Below, in pieces: positions 1 to 5,239 of a stretch of DNA of 6,691 nt. Within the stretch, counting starts at the first letter, position 1; every line of letters begins with the position of its first letter. The position numbers and the translations under genes were made by a program. Source of the stretch: Polaromonas sp. UBA5171 (lineage in GTDB: Bacteria; Pseudomonadota; Gammaproteobacteria; Burkholderiales; Burkholderiaceae_C). The notes beneath the pieces are model-generated. The model searched no databases. It saw only the letters and a program-made list of their open reading frames with translations, and was not told where the DNA came from. The DNA lies in the NCBI GenBank assembly GCA_002413395.1, contig DHWX01000063.1, forward strand, positions 1-6,691, read 5' to 3'.

Positions 1-21
1 GTGGCAAAGATTATTGCGTAA
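1..21 (+). CDS. tuf: Elongation factor Tu, last six codons (partial)
   Basis: The first bases read V-A-K-I-I-A and then TAA, which matches the extreme C-terminus of bacterial EF-Tu (E. coli ends VVAKVLS; Burkholderiales copies end VVAKIIA). EF-Tu is the GTPase that carries aminoacyl-tRNA to the ribosome. Only the tail is present; the rest lies off the left edge. The stop is 14 nt before the rpsJ start and no terminator lies between them, so rpsJ is very probably co-transcribed with tuf as the end of the str operon. The identification rests on six residues plus context. Confidence 0.8.
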   Translation: MAKIIA

Positions 22-35
22 CCAAAGGAACTCTC

Positions 36-350
36 ATGGCTACCAAACAAAAAATCCGCATTCGCCTGAAGGCGTTTGACTACAAGCTGATCGATCAGTC
101 AGCTGCCGAGATAGTCGATACTGCCAAGCGTACCGGCGCGATTGTCAGGGGCCCCGTGCCCCTGCCAACCCGCATGAAGCGTTTCGATATTCTGCGTTCG
201 CCCCACGTCAACAAGACGAGTCGTGATCAACTCGAAATCCGCACCCATCAACGTCTCATGGACATCATCGACCCCACGGATAAAACCGTTGACGCGTTGA
301 TGAAGCTCGATCTGCCCGCTGGTGTGGACGTGGAAATCAAGTTGCAATAA
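36..350 (+). CDS. rpsJ: 30S ribosomal protein S10 (NusE)
   Basis: This 104-residue protein is close to the E. coli length (103) and aligns along its whole length with S10. It starts with the basic KQKIRIRLKAFDYKLID strand and has the RTGAIVRGPVPLPTR segment, the SPHVNKTSRDQ loop that inserts into the 30S head, and the invariant end LPAGVDVEIKLQ. S10 is a 3'-domain protein of the 30S subunit. As NusE it also pairs with NusB and NusG in rRNA antitermination and in transcription-translation coupling. The ATG follows an AAGGAA Shine-Dalgarno (25-30) with 5 nt spacing. The gene sits 14 nt after tuf but 200 nt before rplC, and that gap contains its own promoter. Expression is therefore probably tied to the str operon more than to the other S10-operon genes. 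I see nothing degenerate in it. Confidence 0.98.
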   Translation: MATKQKIRIRLKAFDYKLIDQSAAEIVDTAKRTGAIVRGPVPLPTRMKRFDILRSPHVNKTSRDQLEIRTHQRLMDIIDPTDKTVDALMKLDLPAGVDVEIKLQ

Positions 351-407
351 AACAAGCCGAGGTTTCCGCGAGAGCAGAAACTTCAAATCATGGGCACTGG
401 CGCCTAT

Positions 408-436
408 TTGCCATCTCTGGCAGTCTGCGCTATACT
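408..436 (+). promoter_or_regulatory. Predicted sigma70 promoter upstream of rplC
   Basis: A -35 hexamer TTGCCA (408-413; 5 of 6 consensus bases) is separated by exactly 17 bp from a -10 hexamer TATACT (431-436; 5 of 6). No extended -10 TG is present. The expected start is at about 441-443, just after a CGC discriminator that could make the promoter sensitive to growth rate or ppGpp, as is common for ribosomal promoters (inference). It lies in the 200-nt rpsJ-rplC gap and points into the rplC-rpsQ operon. It would give a leader of about 108 nt. Hexamers and spacing are read directly; activity is not shown. Confidence 0.72.
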
Positions 437-439
437 CGC

Positions 440-482
440 AAACCATCCTTTAAATGCCAAGCATTGACAGGATGGTTTTATT
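440..482 (+). terminator. Terminator-like hairpin at the rplC transcript start (terminator or attenuator)
   Basis: AAACCATCCT (440-449) pairs perfectly with AGGATGGTTT (469-478). Within the loop, AATGC (453-457) pairs with GCATT (461-465) around a CAA loop, leaving a 3x3 internal loop. The CCATCCT/AGGATGG core is followed by TTTTATT (476-482), the arrangement of an intrinsic terminator. It could end the tuf-rpsJ transcript. However, its 5' arm begins where the rplC promoter should start transcription, so the same hairpin would form at the very 5' end of the rplC mRNA. There it could act as an early attenuator or a 5' stabilising cap. The core stem is only moderately GC-rich and the U-run is interrupted, so termination may be partial. 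Confidence 0.5.
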
Positions 483-488
483 AACAGT

Positions 489-536
489 CTTTCACATCAA
501 CACGTCTGCGGCCAATTGAAGTCGCAGCGGTGAAAG
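489..536 (+). promoter_or_regulatory. Second leader stem-loop just before the rplC ribosome-binding site
   Basis: CTTTCAC (489-495) pairs perfectly with GTGAAAG (530-536). After a seven-base one-sided bulge (496-502), 503-504 pair with 528-529, U505 is bulged, and CTGCG (506-510) pairs with CGCAG (523-527). A G-U and a C-G pair extend this to 512/521 around an eight-base loop. The structure ends 4 nt before the rplC Shine-Dalgarno GGAG (541-544), leaving that site single-stranded. An RNA fold this specific, upstream of the first gene of a ribosomal-protein operon, is what a translational autoregulatory site looks like. The ligand is unknown; L4 or another product of the operon is the obvious guess. 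Folding was done by eye. Confidence 0.45.
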
Positions 537-550
537 TTACGGAGAAAACA

Positions 551-1246
551 ATGAGTCTGAGCAACTCCCTAGGGTTGCTGGGTCGCAAGGTGGGCATGAT
601 GCGTCTGTTCACTGATGATGGGGATACCGTTCCTGTCACAGTGGTTGATGTATCCAACAACCGAGTAACCCAGGTCAAAACCGAAGCGAATGACGGCTAT
701 GATGCCCTTCAAGTGGCATTTGGCGCGCGCAAAGCGTCGCGCGTTACCAAGCCGGCTGCTGGCCACCTTGCGAAAGCAGGCGTTGAGGCCGGCGAAATCC
801 TGAAAGAATTCCGCGTAACTGCTGACGTTGCGGGCAAATATGCCGCAGGCGCTGTGGTGCCTGCAGCCGATGTGTTCGCGGTGGGCCAGCTGGTCGACGT
901 TCAGGGAACTTCCATTGGTAAAGGTTTTGCCGGCACCATCAAGCGTCACAACATGAAGTCGCAGCGCGCGTCGCACGGTAACAGCCGTTCGCACAATGTG
1001 CCCGGCTCCATCGGCATGGCGCAAGACCCAGGCCGCGTGTTTCCGGGCAAACGCATGACGGGCCACATGGGTGATGTCACTATTACCACGCAAAACCTCA
1101 ACATCGTGCGCATCGACGAAGCCCGTCAGTTGCTGATGATTCGTGGCGCTGTACCTGGTTCCAAAGGTGGTTTTGTCACGGTGCGCGCCGCGATCAAGGC
1201 CAAATCAACCGCAGCAGGTTCCACTGCTGCCAAAGGAGCGAACTGA
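551..1246 (+). CDS. rplC: 50S ribosomal protein L3
   Basis: L3 binds near the 3' end of 23S rRNA early in 50S assembly and sends an extended loop toward the peptidyl-transferase centre. The 231-residue product has the N-terminal LLGRKVGMMRLF barrel strand, the KGFAGTIKRHN segment (about 124-134), the ASHGNSRSHNVPGSIG loop (140-155) and the GKRMTGHMG segment (166-174). E. coli L3 has 209 residues; the surplus is mostly an Ala/Lys/Ser tail after about residue 216. The ATG at 551 is chosen because it follows GGAG (541-544) by 6 nt and starts at the conserved MSLSNSLGLLG. An in-frame GTG at 530 would add seven unconserved residues and lies inside the leader hairpin. Residue 156 is Met where E. 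coli has Gln150, the PrmB methylation target. This is the first gene of the promoter-driven unit. Its TGA overlaps the next ATG by one base. Confidence 0.97.
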   Translation: MSLSNSLGLLGRKVGMMRLFTDDGDTVPVTVVDVSNNRVTQVKTEANDGYDALQVAFGARKASRVTKPAAGHLAKAGVEAGEILKEFRVTADVAGKYAAGAVVPAADVFAVGQLVDVQGTSIGKGFAGTIKRHNMKSQRASHGNSRSHNVPGSIGMAQDPGRVFPGKRMTGHMGDVTITTQNLNIVRIDEARQLLMIRGAVPGSKGGFVTVRAAIKAKSTAAGSTAAKGAN

Positions 1247-1866
1247 TGCAGGTCGATCTCCTGAATGACCAGGGTCTGTCTTCGTCCAAAGTGGACGTGC
1301 CGGACACCGTTTTTGGTCGCGAATATAACGAAAGTCTGGTGCACCAGGTGGTCGTGGCCTTCCAGGCCAATGCTCGCCAAGGTACCCGTGCCCAGAAAGA
1401 CCGTGAGCAGGTCCGCCACTCGACCAAAAAGCCTTTCAAGCAAAAAGGTACCGGTCGCGCGCGCGCAGGCATGACTTCTTCCCCGTTGTGGCGTGGCGGT
1501 GGACGTATTTTCCCGAACATGCCTGACGAAAACTTCACGCACAAGATCAACAAGAAAATGTATCGTGCCGGCATGGCTTCGATCTTTTCCCAACTGGCAC
1601 GCGAAGGTCGTCTGGCCGTGGTGGATTCGCTGACCGTGGATTCGCCCAAGACAAAAGTTTTGGCTGACAAATTCAAGGCCATGAACCTCAAATCCGTGCT
1701 GGTGATTGCCGACGAGGTTGATGAGAACCTGTACCTGGCATCGCGCAATCTGGTAGACATCCTGGTGGTTGAGCCCCGCTATGCCGATCCGCTGTCGCTG
1801 GTTCATTACAAAAAGGTCTTGGTGACCAAGGCCGCCATGGACCAACTCAAGGAGATGTTCGCATGA
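1246..1866 (+). CDS. rplD: 50S ribosomal protein L4
   Basis: L4 is an early 23S rRNA binder whose extended loop lines the narrow part of the nascent-peptide tunnel. The 206-residue product (E. coli 201) has the FNE/YNESLVHQVV helix near residue 27, the ARQGTRAQKDR segment (43-53), the tunnel loop KKPFKQKGTGRARAG (61-75) and the NKKMYR segment (102-107). Lys67 aligns with E. coli Lys63, the position changed in erythromycin-resistant K63E mutants, and is wild type. In E. coli, L4 also represses its own operon through the S10 leader. Here no such leader is visible upstream of rpsJ within the window, which begins in tuf, but a structured leader precedes rplC. The start overlaps the rplC stop as TGATG, with a Shine-Dalgarno AAAGGAG inside the end of rplC, so translational coupling is expected. 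Confidence 0.98.
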   Translation: MQVDLLNDQGLSSSKVDVPDTVFGREYNESLVHQVVVAFQANARQGTRAQKDREQVRHSTKKPFKQKGTGRARAGMTSSPLWRGGGRIFPNMPDENFTHKINKKMYRAGMASIFSQLAREGRLAVVDSLTVDSPKTKVLADKFKAMNLKSVLVIADEVDENLYLASRNLVDILVVEPRYADPLSLVHYKKVLVTKAAMDQLKEMFA

Positions 1867-2189
1867 GCGCCGTGAACACCCAATCGAAATTTGATGAAGG
1901 CCGCCTGATGCAGGTTCTGGTAGCGCCCATTGTGTCCGAGAAGGCCACGATGATCGCGGAAAAATCCAATTCTGTGACCTTCAAGGTGCTGCAAGACGCT
2001 ACCAAACATGAAATCAAGGCCGCTGTGGAATTGATGTTCAAGGTAGAGGTCAAGGCAGTGGCTGTACTCAACCAAAAAGGCAAGACCAAGCGCTTTGGCA
2101 AGTCTGTGGGCCGTCGGGACAACATCCGCAAAGCCTATGTGACGCTCCAGGCCGGTCAAGAGCTGAACCTCGGTGGGGAGACTGCGTAA
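1863..2189 (+). CDS. rplW: 50S ribosomal protein L23
   Basis: L23 sits at the tunnel exit and is the docking site for trigger factor and SRP. The 108-residue product (E. coli 100) has the diagnostic LVAPIVSEKAT motif (19-29). Glu26 aligns with E. coli Glu18, the residue that contacts trigger factor. It also has KHEIKAAVELMFKVEV (about 48-63) and the GRRDNIRKAYVTL end. The start at 1863 overlaps the rplD stop as ATGA and lies 8 nt after AAGGAG (1849-1854). It gives an N-terminus a few residues longer than in E. coli. The in-frame Met16 (1908) is possible but would cut too close to the conserved core and has no better ribosome-binding site. Confidence 0.97.
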   Translation: MSAVNTQSKFDEGRLMQVLVAPIVSEKATMIAEKSNSVTFKVLQDATKHEIKAAVELMFKVEVKAVAVLNQKGKTKRFGKSVGRRDNIRKAYVTLQAGQELNLGGETA

Positions 2190-2191
2190 TC

Positions 2192-3016
2192 ATGGCTGTC
2201 ATTAAAATGAAACCAACTTCACCGGGCCAGCGTGGCGCGGTGAAAATTTCGCGTGATCACCTGTTCAAGGGTGAGCCCTATGCGCCGCTGCTGGAGCCAC
2301 AATTCCAGAAATCGGGTCGCAACAATAACGGGCACATTACGGTTCGCCACAAGGGCGGTGGTCACAAGCACCACTACCGCGTGGTTGATTTCAAGCGCAG
2401 CAAGGATGCAATTCCGGCGAAGGTCGAACGCATCGAGTACGACCCCAACCGCTCGGCTCATATTGCGCTGGTTTGCTACGCTGACGGCGAACGCGCTTAC
2501 ATCATTGCCCCCCGTGGCCTTGAGGTCGGCGCCACCTTGATCAGCGGCTCGGAAGCGCCGATTCGGGTTGGCAACACGCTGCCCATCCGCAATATTCCCG
2601 TCGGCTCCACCATTCATTGCATCGAGATGCAAATTGGCAAAGGCGCGCAAATCGCCCGTTCCGCCGGCACCTCCGCAACGCTGCTGGCGCGTGAAGGTAT
2701 CTACGCCCAGGTGCGCATGCGCTCCGGGGAAGTTCGCAAGATTCATATTGAATGCCGCGCCACCATTGGTGAAGTCGCCAACGGAGAACACAGCCTGCGC
2801 CGTCTGGGCAAGGCCGGCGTGAAGCGCTGGATGGGTATTCGCCCAACCGTTCGCGGCGTGGTGATGAACCCGGTTGACCACCCGCACGGTGGTGGTGAAG
2901 GCAAGACTGGTGAAGGCCGTCATCCTGTCGATCCATGGGGCAATCTGACCAAAGGTTACCGTACCCGTAACAACAAGCGCACGCAGGTCATGATCGTGTC
3001 GCGTCGCAAGAAGTAA
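2192..3016 (+). CDS. rplB: 50S ribosomal protein L2
   Basis: L2 is among the most conserved ribosomal proteins; it helps subunit association and supports the peptidyl-transferase centre. The 274-residue product (E. coli 273) is complete. The N-terminal part carries SGRNNNGHITVRHKGGGHKHHYR (41-63), the central SH3-like fold lies around 85-195, and the C-terminal signature NPVDHPHGGGEG spans 226-237. In that signature His230 corresponds to the functionally important E. coli His229. The extreme C-terminus RRKK is basic as usual. The start is 2 nt after the rplW stop, with a purine-rich GTGGGGAG (2173-2180) inside the end of rplW. This suggests coupling to rplW. Confidence 0.99.
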   Translation: MAVIKMKPTSPGQRGAVKISRDHLFKGEPYAPLLEPQFQKSGRNNNGHITVRHKGGGHKHHYRVVDFKRSKDAIPAKVERIEYDPNRSAHIALVCYADGERAYIIAPRGLEVGATLISGSEAPIRVGNTLPIRNIPVGSTIHCIEMQIGKGAQIARSAGTSATLLAREGIYAQVRMRSGEVRKIHIECRATIGEVANGEHSLRRLGKAGVKRWMGIRPTVRGVVMNPVDHPHGGGEGKTGEGRHPVDPWGNLTKGYRTRNNKRTQVMIVSRRKK

Positions 3017-3026
3017 GGGATAGGCC

Positions 3027-3305
3027 ATGACCCGTTCACTCAAAAAAGGTCCGTTTGTTGACCATCATCTGGTAGCCAAGGCCGATAAGGCGGTTACCCA
3101 CAAAGACAAAAAACCGATCAAGACCTGGTCGCGTCGCTCCATGATCCTGCCCGAGTTCATCGGCCTGACCATCGCCGTGCACAACGGCAAACAGCACGTA
3201 CCGGTCTATATCACTGATCAAATGGTTGGCCACAAGTTGGGTGAGTTTGCACTCACCCGGACTTTCAAAGGCCATCCGGCTGACAAAAAAGTCGTGAGAA
3301 AGTAA
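3027..3305 (+). CDS. rpsS: 30S ribosomal protein S19
   Basis: S19 is a 30S head protein that binds 16S rRNA together with S13 and forms part of the intersubunit bridges. The 92-residue product has the family length and hallmarks: RSLKKGPFVDHHL at the start (residues 3-15), KTWSRRSMILPEFIG in the middle, and the YITDQMVGHKLGEFALTRTF block with a basic KKVVRK end. The ATG lies 6 nt after AAGGGA, which overlaps the end of the rplB stop; the gap to rplB is 10 nt. Nothing unusual is seen. Confidence 0.98.
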   Translation: MTRSLKKGPFVDHHLVAKADKAVTHKDKKPIKTWSRRSMILPEFIGLTIAVHNGKQHVPVYITDQMVGHKLGEFALTRTFKGHPADKKVVRK

Positions 3306-3314
3306 GGAAAGACC

Positions 3315-3644
3315 ATGGAAACACGTGCAACCCTCAGGGGCGTTCGTTTGTCGGTCGATAAAGGCCGCCTGGTCGCTGACCTGATTCGCGGTAAAAAAGT
3401 TGACCAAGCGCTCAATATCTTGAATTTCACGCAGAAAAAAGCCGCTGGAATCATCAAGAAGGTGGTCGAATCCGCCATTGCCAACGCCGAACACAATGAC
3501 GGTGCTGATATCGACGAGTTGAGGGTGAAAACCATTCACGTCGAGCAGGGCGCGACGCTTCGGCGCTTTACCGCCAGGGCCAAAGGCCGTGGCAACAGTA
3601 TCAGCAAGCCCACGTGCCACGTGTACGTGGTGGTTGGCAACTAA
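3315..3644 (+). CDS. rplV: 50S ribosomal protein L22
   Basis: L22 binds all six domains of 23S rRNA and its beta-hairpin lines the peptide exit tunnel beside L4. The 109-residue product (E. coli 110) shows KGRLVADLIRGKKVDQAL (16-33), the very conserved ESAIANAEHNDGADID (52-67), and the hairpin ATLRRFTARAKGRGNSI (80-96). At the hairpin tip, residues 82-84 are Leu-Arg-Arg where E. coli has Met-Lys-Arg. The loop has no deletion of the kind that gives macrolide resistance in E. coli. The ATG follows AAGGA (3304-3308) by 6 nt and lies 9 nt after rpsS. The last codons contain a tandem CCACGTG repeat (3610-3623) that coding constraint can explain. Confidence 0.98.
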   Translation: METRATLRGVRLSVDKGRLVADLIRGKKVDQALNILNFTQKKAAGIIKKVVESAIANAEHNDGADIDELRVKTIHVEQGATLRRFTARAKGRGNSISKPTCHVYVVVGN

Positions 3645-3656
3645 AGGCAGCAGGAT

Positions 3657-4574
3657 ATGGGACAAAAAATCAACCCAACCGGGTTCCGCCTTGCCATCAG
3701 CCGCAACTGGTCCAGTCGCTGGTATGCCAACAACCGCGACTTTGCCGGCATGCTGGCTGAAGACATCAAGGTTCGCGAGTACCTCAAGGCCAAGCTGAAA
3801 AATGCTGCCGTGTCGCGCGTTCTGATCGAACGCCCCGCCAAAAATGCCCGCATCACGATTTTCTCGGCACGTCCGGGCGTGGTGATCGGCAAAAAAGGCG
3901 AGGACATCGAGAACCTCAAGAAAGAACTGAGCCGCCAGTTGGGCGTGCCGGTCGCCGTGAACATTGAAGAAGTTCGCAAGCCTGAAATTGATGCCAAGCT
4001 TATCGCTGACAGCATCACCCAACAGCTTGAAAAACGCATCATGTTCCGCCGTGCCATGAAGCGCGCCATGCAAAACGCCATGCGTCTGGGTGCCCTGGGC
4101 ATCAAGATCATGTCGTCTGGCCGCCTCAATGGCATTGAAATCGCTCGTTGCGAGTGGTATCGCGAAGGTCGCGTGCCTCTTCACACGCTGCGCGCCGACA
4201 TCGATTACGGCACCTCTGAAGCCAAGACCACCTATGGCGTGATTGGCGTCAAGGTCTGGGTTTACAAAGGCGATACCCTTGGTCGCGGTGATTCGCCGGG
4301 TGCCAGGATGGTGGAAACGCCAGCAGAAGAAGAACGCAAGCCGCGCGGACCACGCCGTGACGCACGTCCGGGTGATCGCACGGACCATCCGGCTCCGCGT
4401 GGTGCCCGTGCACCGCGCAGCGCCGGTGGCACCAGCACCGCGCCCACCGATGGCAGCGACAAACCTGTCGAAGCGACGGGTGCAGCACCCGCTGCCGACG
4501 CACTGAAAACCACCGTTAAGCGCGTCCGCAAAGCCGCGCCAGCTGCAGCAGCTGACGGTGCCAAGACCGAGTAA
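3657..4574 (+). CDS. rpsC: 30S ribosomal protein S3 with long C-terminal tail
   Basis: S3 forms part of the mRNA entry channel and its helicase-like basic patch helps unwind mRNA. The conserved body has the N-terminal MGQKINPTGFRL, the KH domain with GKKG at 78-81 (GVVIGKKGEDIENL), the entry-channel residues Arg131, Arg132 and Lys135, and the C-terminal domain GRLNGIEIAR...YGTSEAKTTYGVIGVKVWVYKG (156-205). The protein is 305 residues against 233 in E. coli. About 95 residues after Gly205 form a low-complexity tail: first Arg/Pro/Asp/Glu-rich (219-254), then Ala/Thr/Pro-rich, then a basic VKRVRK patch (287-292) and an Ala run. Such tails occur in related Burkholderiales (recollection), and no frameshift is needed to explain it. 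The Shine-Dalgarno AAAGG (3643-3647) overlaps the rplV stop. Confidence 0.97.
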   Translation: MGQKINPTGFRLAISRNWSSRWYANNRDFAGMLAEDIKVREYLKAKLKNAAVSRVLIERPAKNARITIFSARPGVVIGKKGEDIENLKKELSRQLGVPVAVNIEEVRKPEIDAKLIADSITQQLEKRIMFRRAMKRAMQNAMRLGALGIKIMSSGRLNGIEIARCEWYREGRVPLHTLRADIDYGTSEAKTTYGVIGVKVWVYKGDTLGRGDSPGARMVETPAEEERKPRGPRRDARPGDRTDHPAPRGARAPRSAGGTSTAPTDGSDKPVEATGAAPAADALKTTVKRVRKAAPAAAADGAKTE

Positions 4575-4581
4575 TCGGTCT
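4564..4581 (+). other. Hairpin with GNRA-type loop over the rpsC stop codon
   Basis: AGACCGA (4564-4570) and TCGGTCT (4575-4581) form a perfect 7-bp stem closed by GTAA. In RNA this is a GUAA tetraloop of the stable GNRA class. The rpsC stop TAA (4572-4574) is three of the four loop bases. No T-run follows, so it is not an intrinsic terminator. It lies 7 nt before the rplP Shine-Dalgarno (GGAG, 4589-4592). It could pace termination or re-initiation, or protect mRNA ends, but it might also be coincidental. Confidence 0.5.
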
Positions 4582-4599
4582 GCATTACGGAGATAAATC

Positions 4600-5016
4600 A
4601 TGCTGCAACCCGCTCGCAGAAAATACCGCAAAGAGCAAAAAGGCCGCAACACCGGCATCGCAACCCGGGGAAACTCGGTTGCTTTTGGTGACTTTGGCCT
4701 GAAATGTACCGATCGTGGTCGCCTGACTGCTCGTCAGATTGAAGCCGCACGTCGTGCGATTTCCCGTCATGTCAAACGTGGCGGACGCATCTGGATCCGT
4801 GTCTTTCCGGATAAGCCAATTTCCCAGAAGCCCGCCGAGGTGCGCATGGGCAACGGTAAAGGCAACCCGGAGTACTACGTGGCTGAAATCCAGCCCGGCA
4901 AGATCGTCTTTGAAATCGTCGGTGTGCCTGAAGAACTGGCCCGCGAAGCGTTCCGCCTGGCTTCTGCCAAGCTGCCGCTGCGCACCACGTTCGTCAGCCG
5001 CATGATTGGCCAGTAA
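4600..5016 (+). CDS. rplP: 50S ribosomal protein L16
   Basis: L16 organises the A-site tRNA region of the 50S subunit and joins late in assembly. The 138-residue product (E. coli 136) has the N-terminal MLQPARRKYRKEQKGRN, the GLTARQIEAARRAI-type helix (40-54), IWIRVFPDKPISQKPAEVRMGNGKGNPEYYVA (64-95), and the ending EELAREAFRLASAKLPLRTTFV. Arg82 aligns with E. coli Arg81, the arginine hydroxylated by the oxygenase YcfD/RoxA, and is retained. The ATG follows GGAG (4589-4592) by 7 nt. The 25-nt gap to rpsC is the largest inside the operon and includes half of the stop-codon hairpin. Confidence 0.98.
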   Translation: MLQPARRKYRKEQKGRNTGIATRGNSVAFGDFGLKCTDRGRLTARQIEAARRAISRHVKRGGRIWIRVFPDKPISQKPAEVRMGNGKGNPEYYVAEIQPGKIVFEIVGVPEELAREAFRLASAKLPLRTTFVSRMIGQ

Positions 5017-5032
5017 TCAGGAGAAGAAGCAA

Positions 5033-5239
5033 ATGAAAACTACTGAACTGCGCCAAAAAGATGTTGCCAGCCTGCAAAACGAAGTCAAGGAGTTGCAAAA
5101 AGCCCACTTCGGTCTGCGTATGCAAAAAGCCACGCAGCAACTCAACAATACCGCCACGCTGCGTTCTACGCGCCGCGCCATCGCTCGTGCCAAAACCATT
5201 TTGGCCGAAACCATCGTCAAGCAAGGAGCCAGCAAATGA
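5033..5239 (+). CDS. rpmC: 50S ribosomal protein L29
   Basis: L29 is a small two-helix protein beside L23 at the tunnel exit. The 68-residue product (E. coli 63) begins MKTTELRQKDVASLQNE, has the FGLRMQKATQQL segment (about 26-37), and the basic second helix TLRSTRRAIARAKTIL (42-57). The ATG at 5033 is chosen because a strong AGGAG (5019-5023) precedes it by 9 nt and the protein then starts at the family-typical MK.ELR. An upstream in-frame ATG at 5006 would overlap the end of rplP and translate the Shine-Dalgarno itself. The stop overlaps the rpsQ start as ATGA. Confidence 0.96.
   Translation: MKTTELRQKDVASLQNEVKELQKAHFGLRMQKATQQLNNTATLRSTRRAIARAKTILAETIVKQGASK

Noticed and set aside
360..383. 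Stem AGGTTTC/GAAACTT just after rpsJ as a terminator
   Set aside because: It is AT-rich, has one G-U pair and a 10-base loop, and no T-run follows. The hairpin at 440-482 is a much better candidate.
464..469. A perfect -35 hexamer TTGACA in the leader hairpin
   Set aside because: No -10-like hexamer occurs 16-18 bp downstream (GTCTTT and neighbours), so it is unlikely to be a second promoter.
454..519. A possible 21-codon leader peptide (MPSIDRMVLL...) in the rplC leader
   Set aside because: No Shine-Dalgarno precedes its ATG, the ATG sits in the hairpin loop, and the codons show no regulatory run. The RNA structure explains the region better.
530..550. GTG start for rplC seven codons upstream
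   Set aside because: It falls inside the 3' arm of the second leader stem, lacks a good ribosome-binding site, and adds residues not typical of L3. ATG 551 has GGAG at proper spacing.
3610..3630. Tandem CCACGTG repeat followed by its inverse (TACGTGG) at the end of rplV
   Set aside because: It encodes the conserved beta strand THVYVVV-type end of L22 using Val GTG, His CAC and Thr codons, so coding constraint is a sufficient explanation.
3036..4658. A 540-codon open frame on the - strand
   Set aside because: It lies opposite rpsS, rplV and rpsC, which are certain. The composition reflects the complement of their codon bias, there is no recognisable domain, and such shadow frames are common in GC-rich ribosomal operons.
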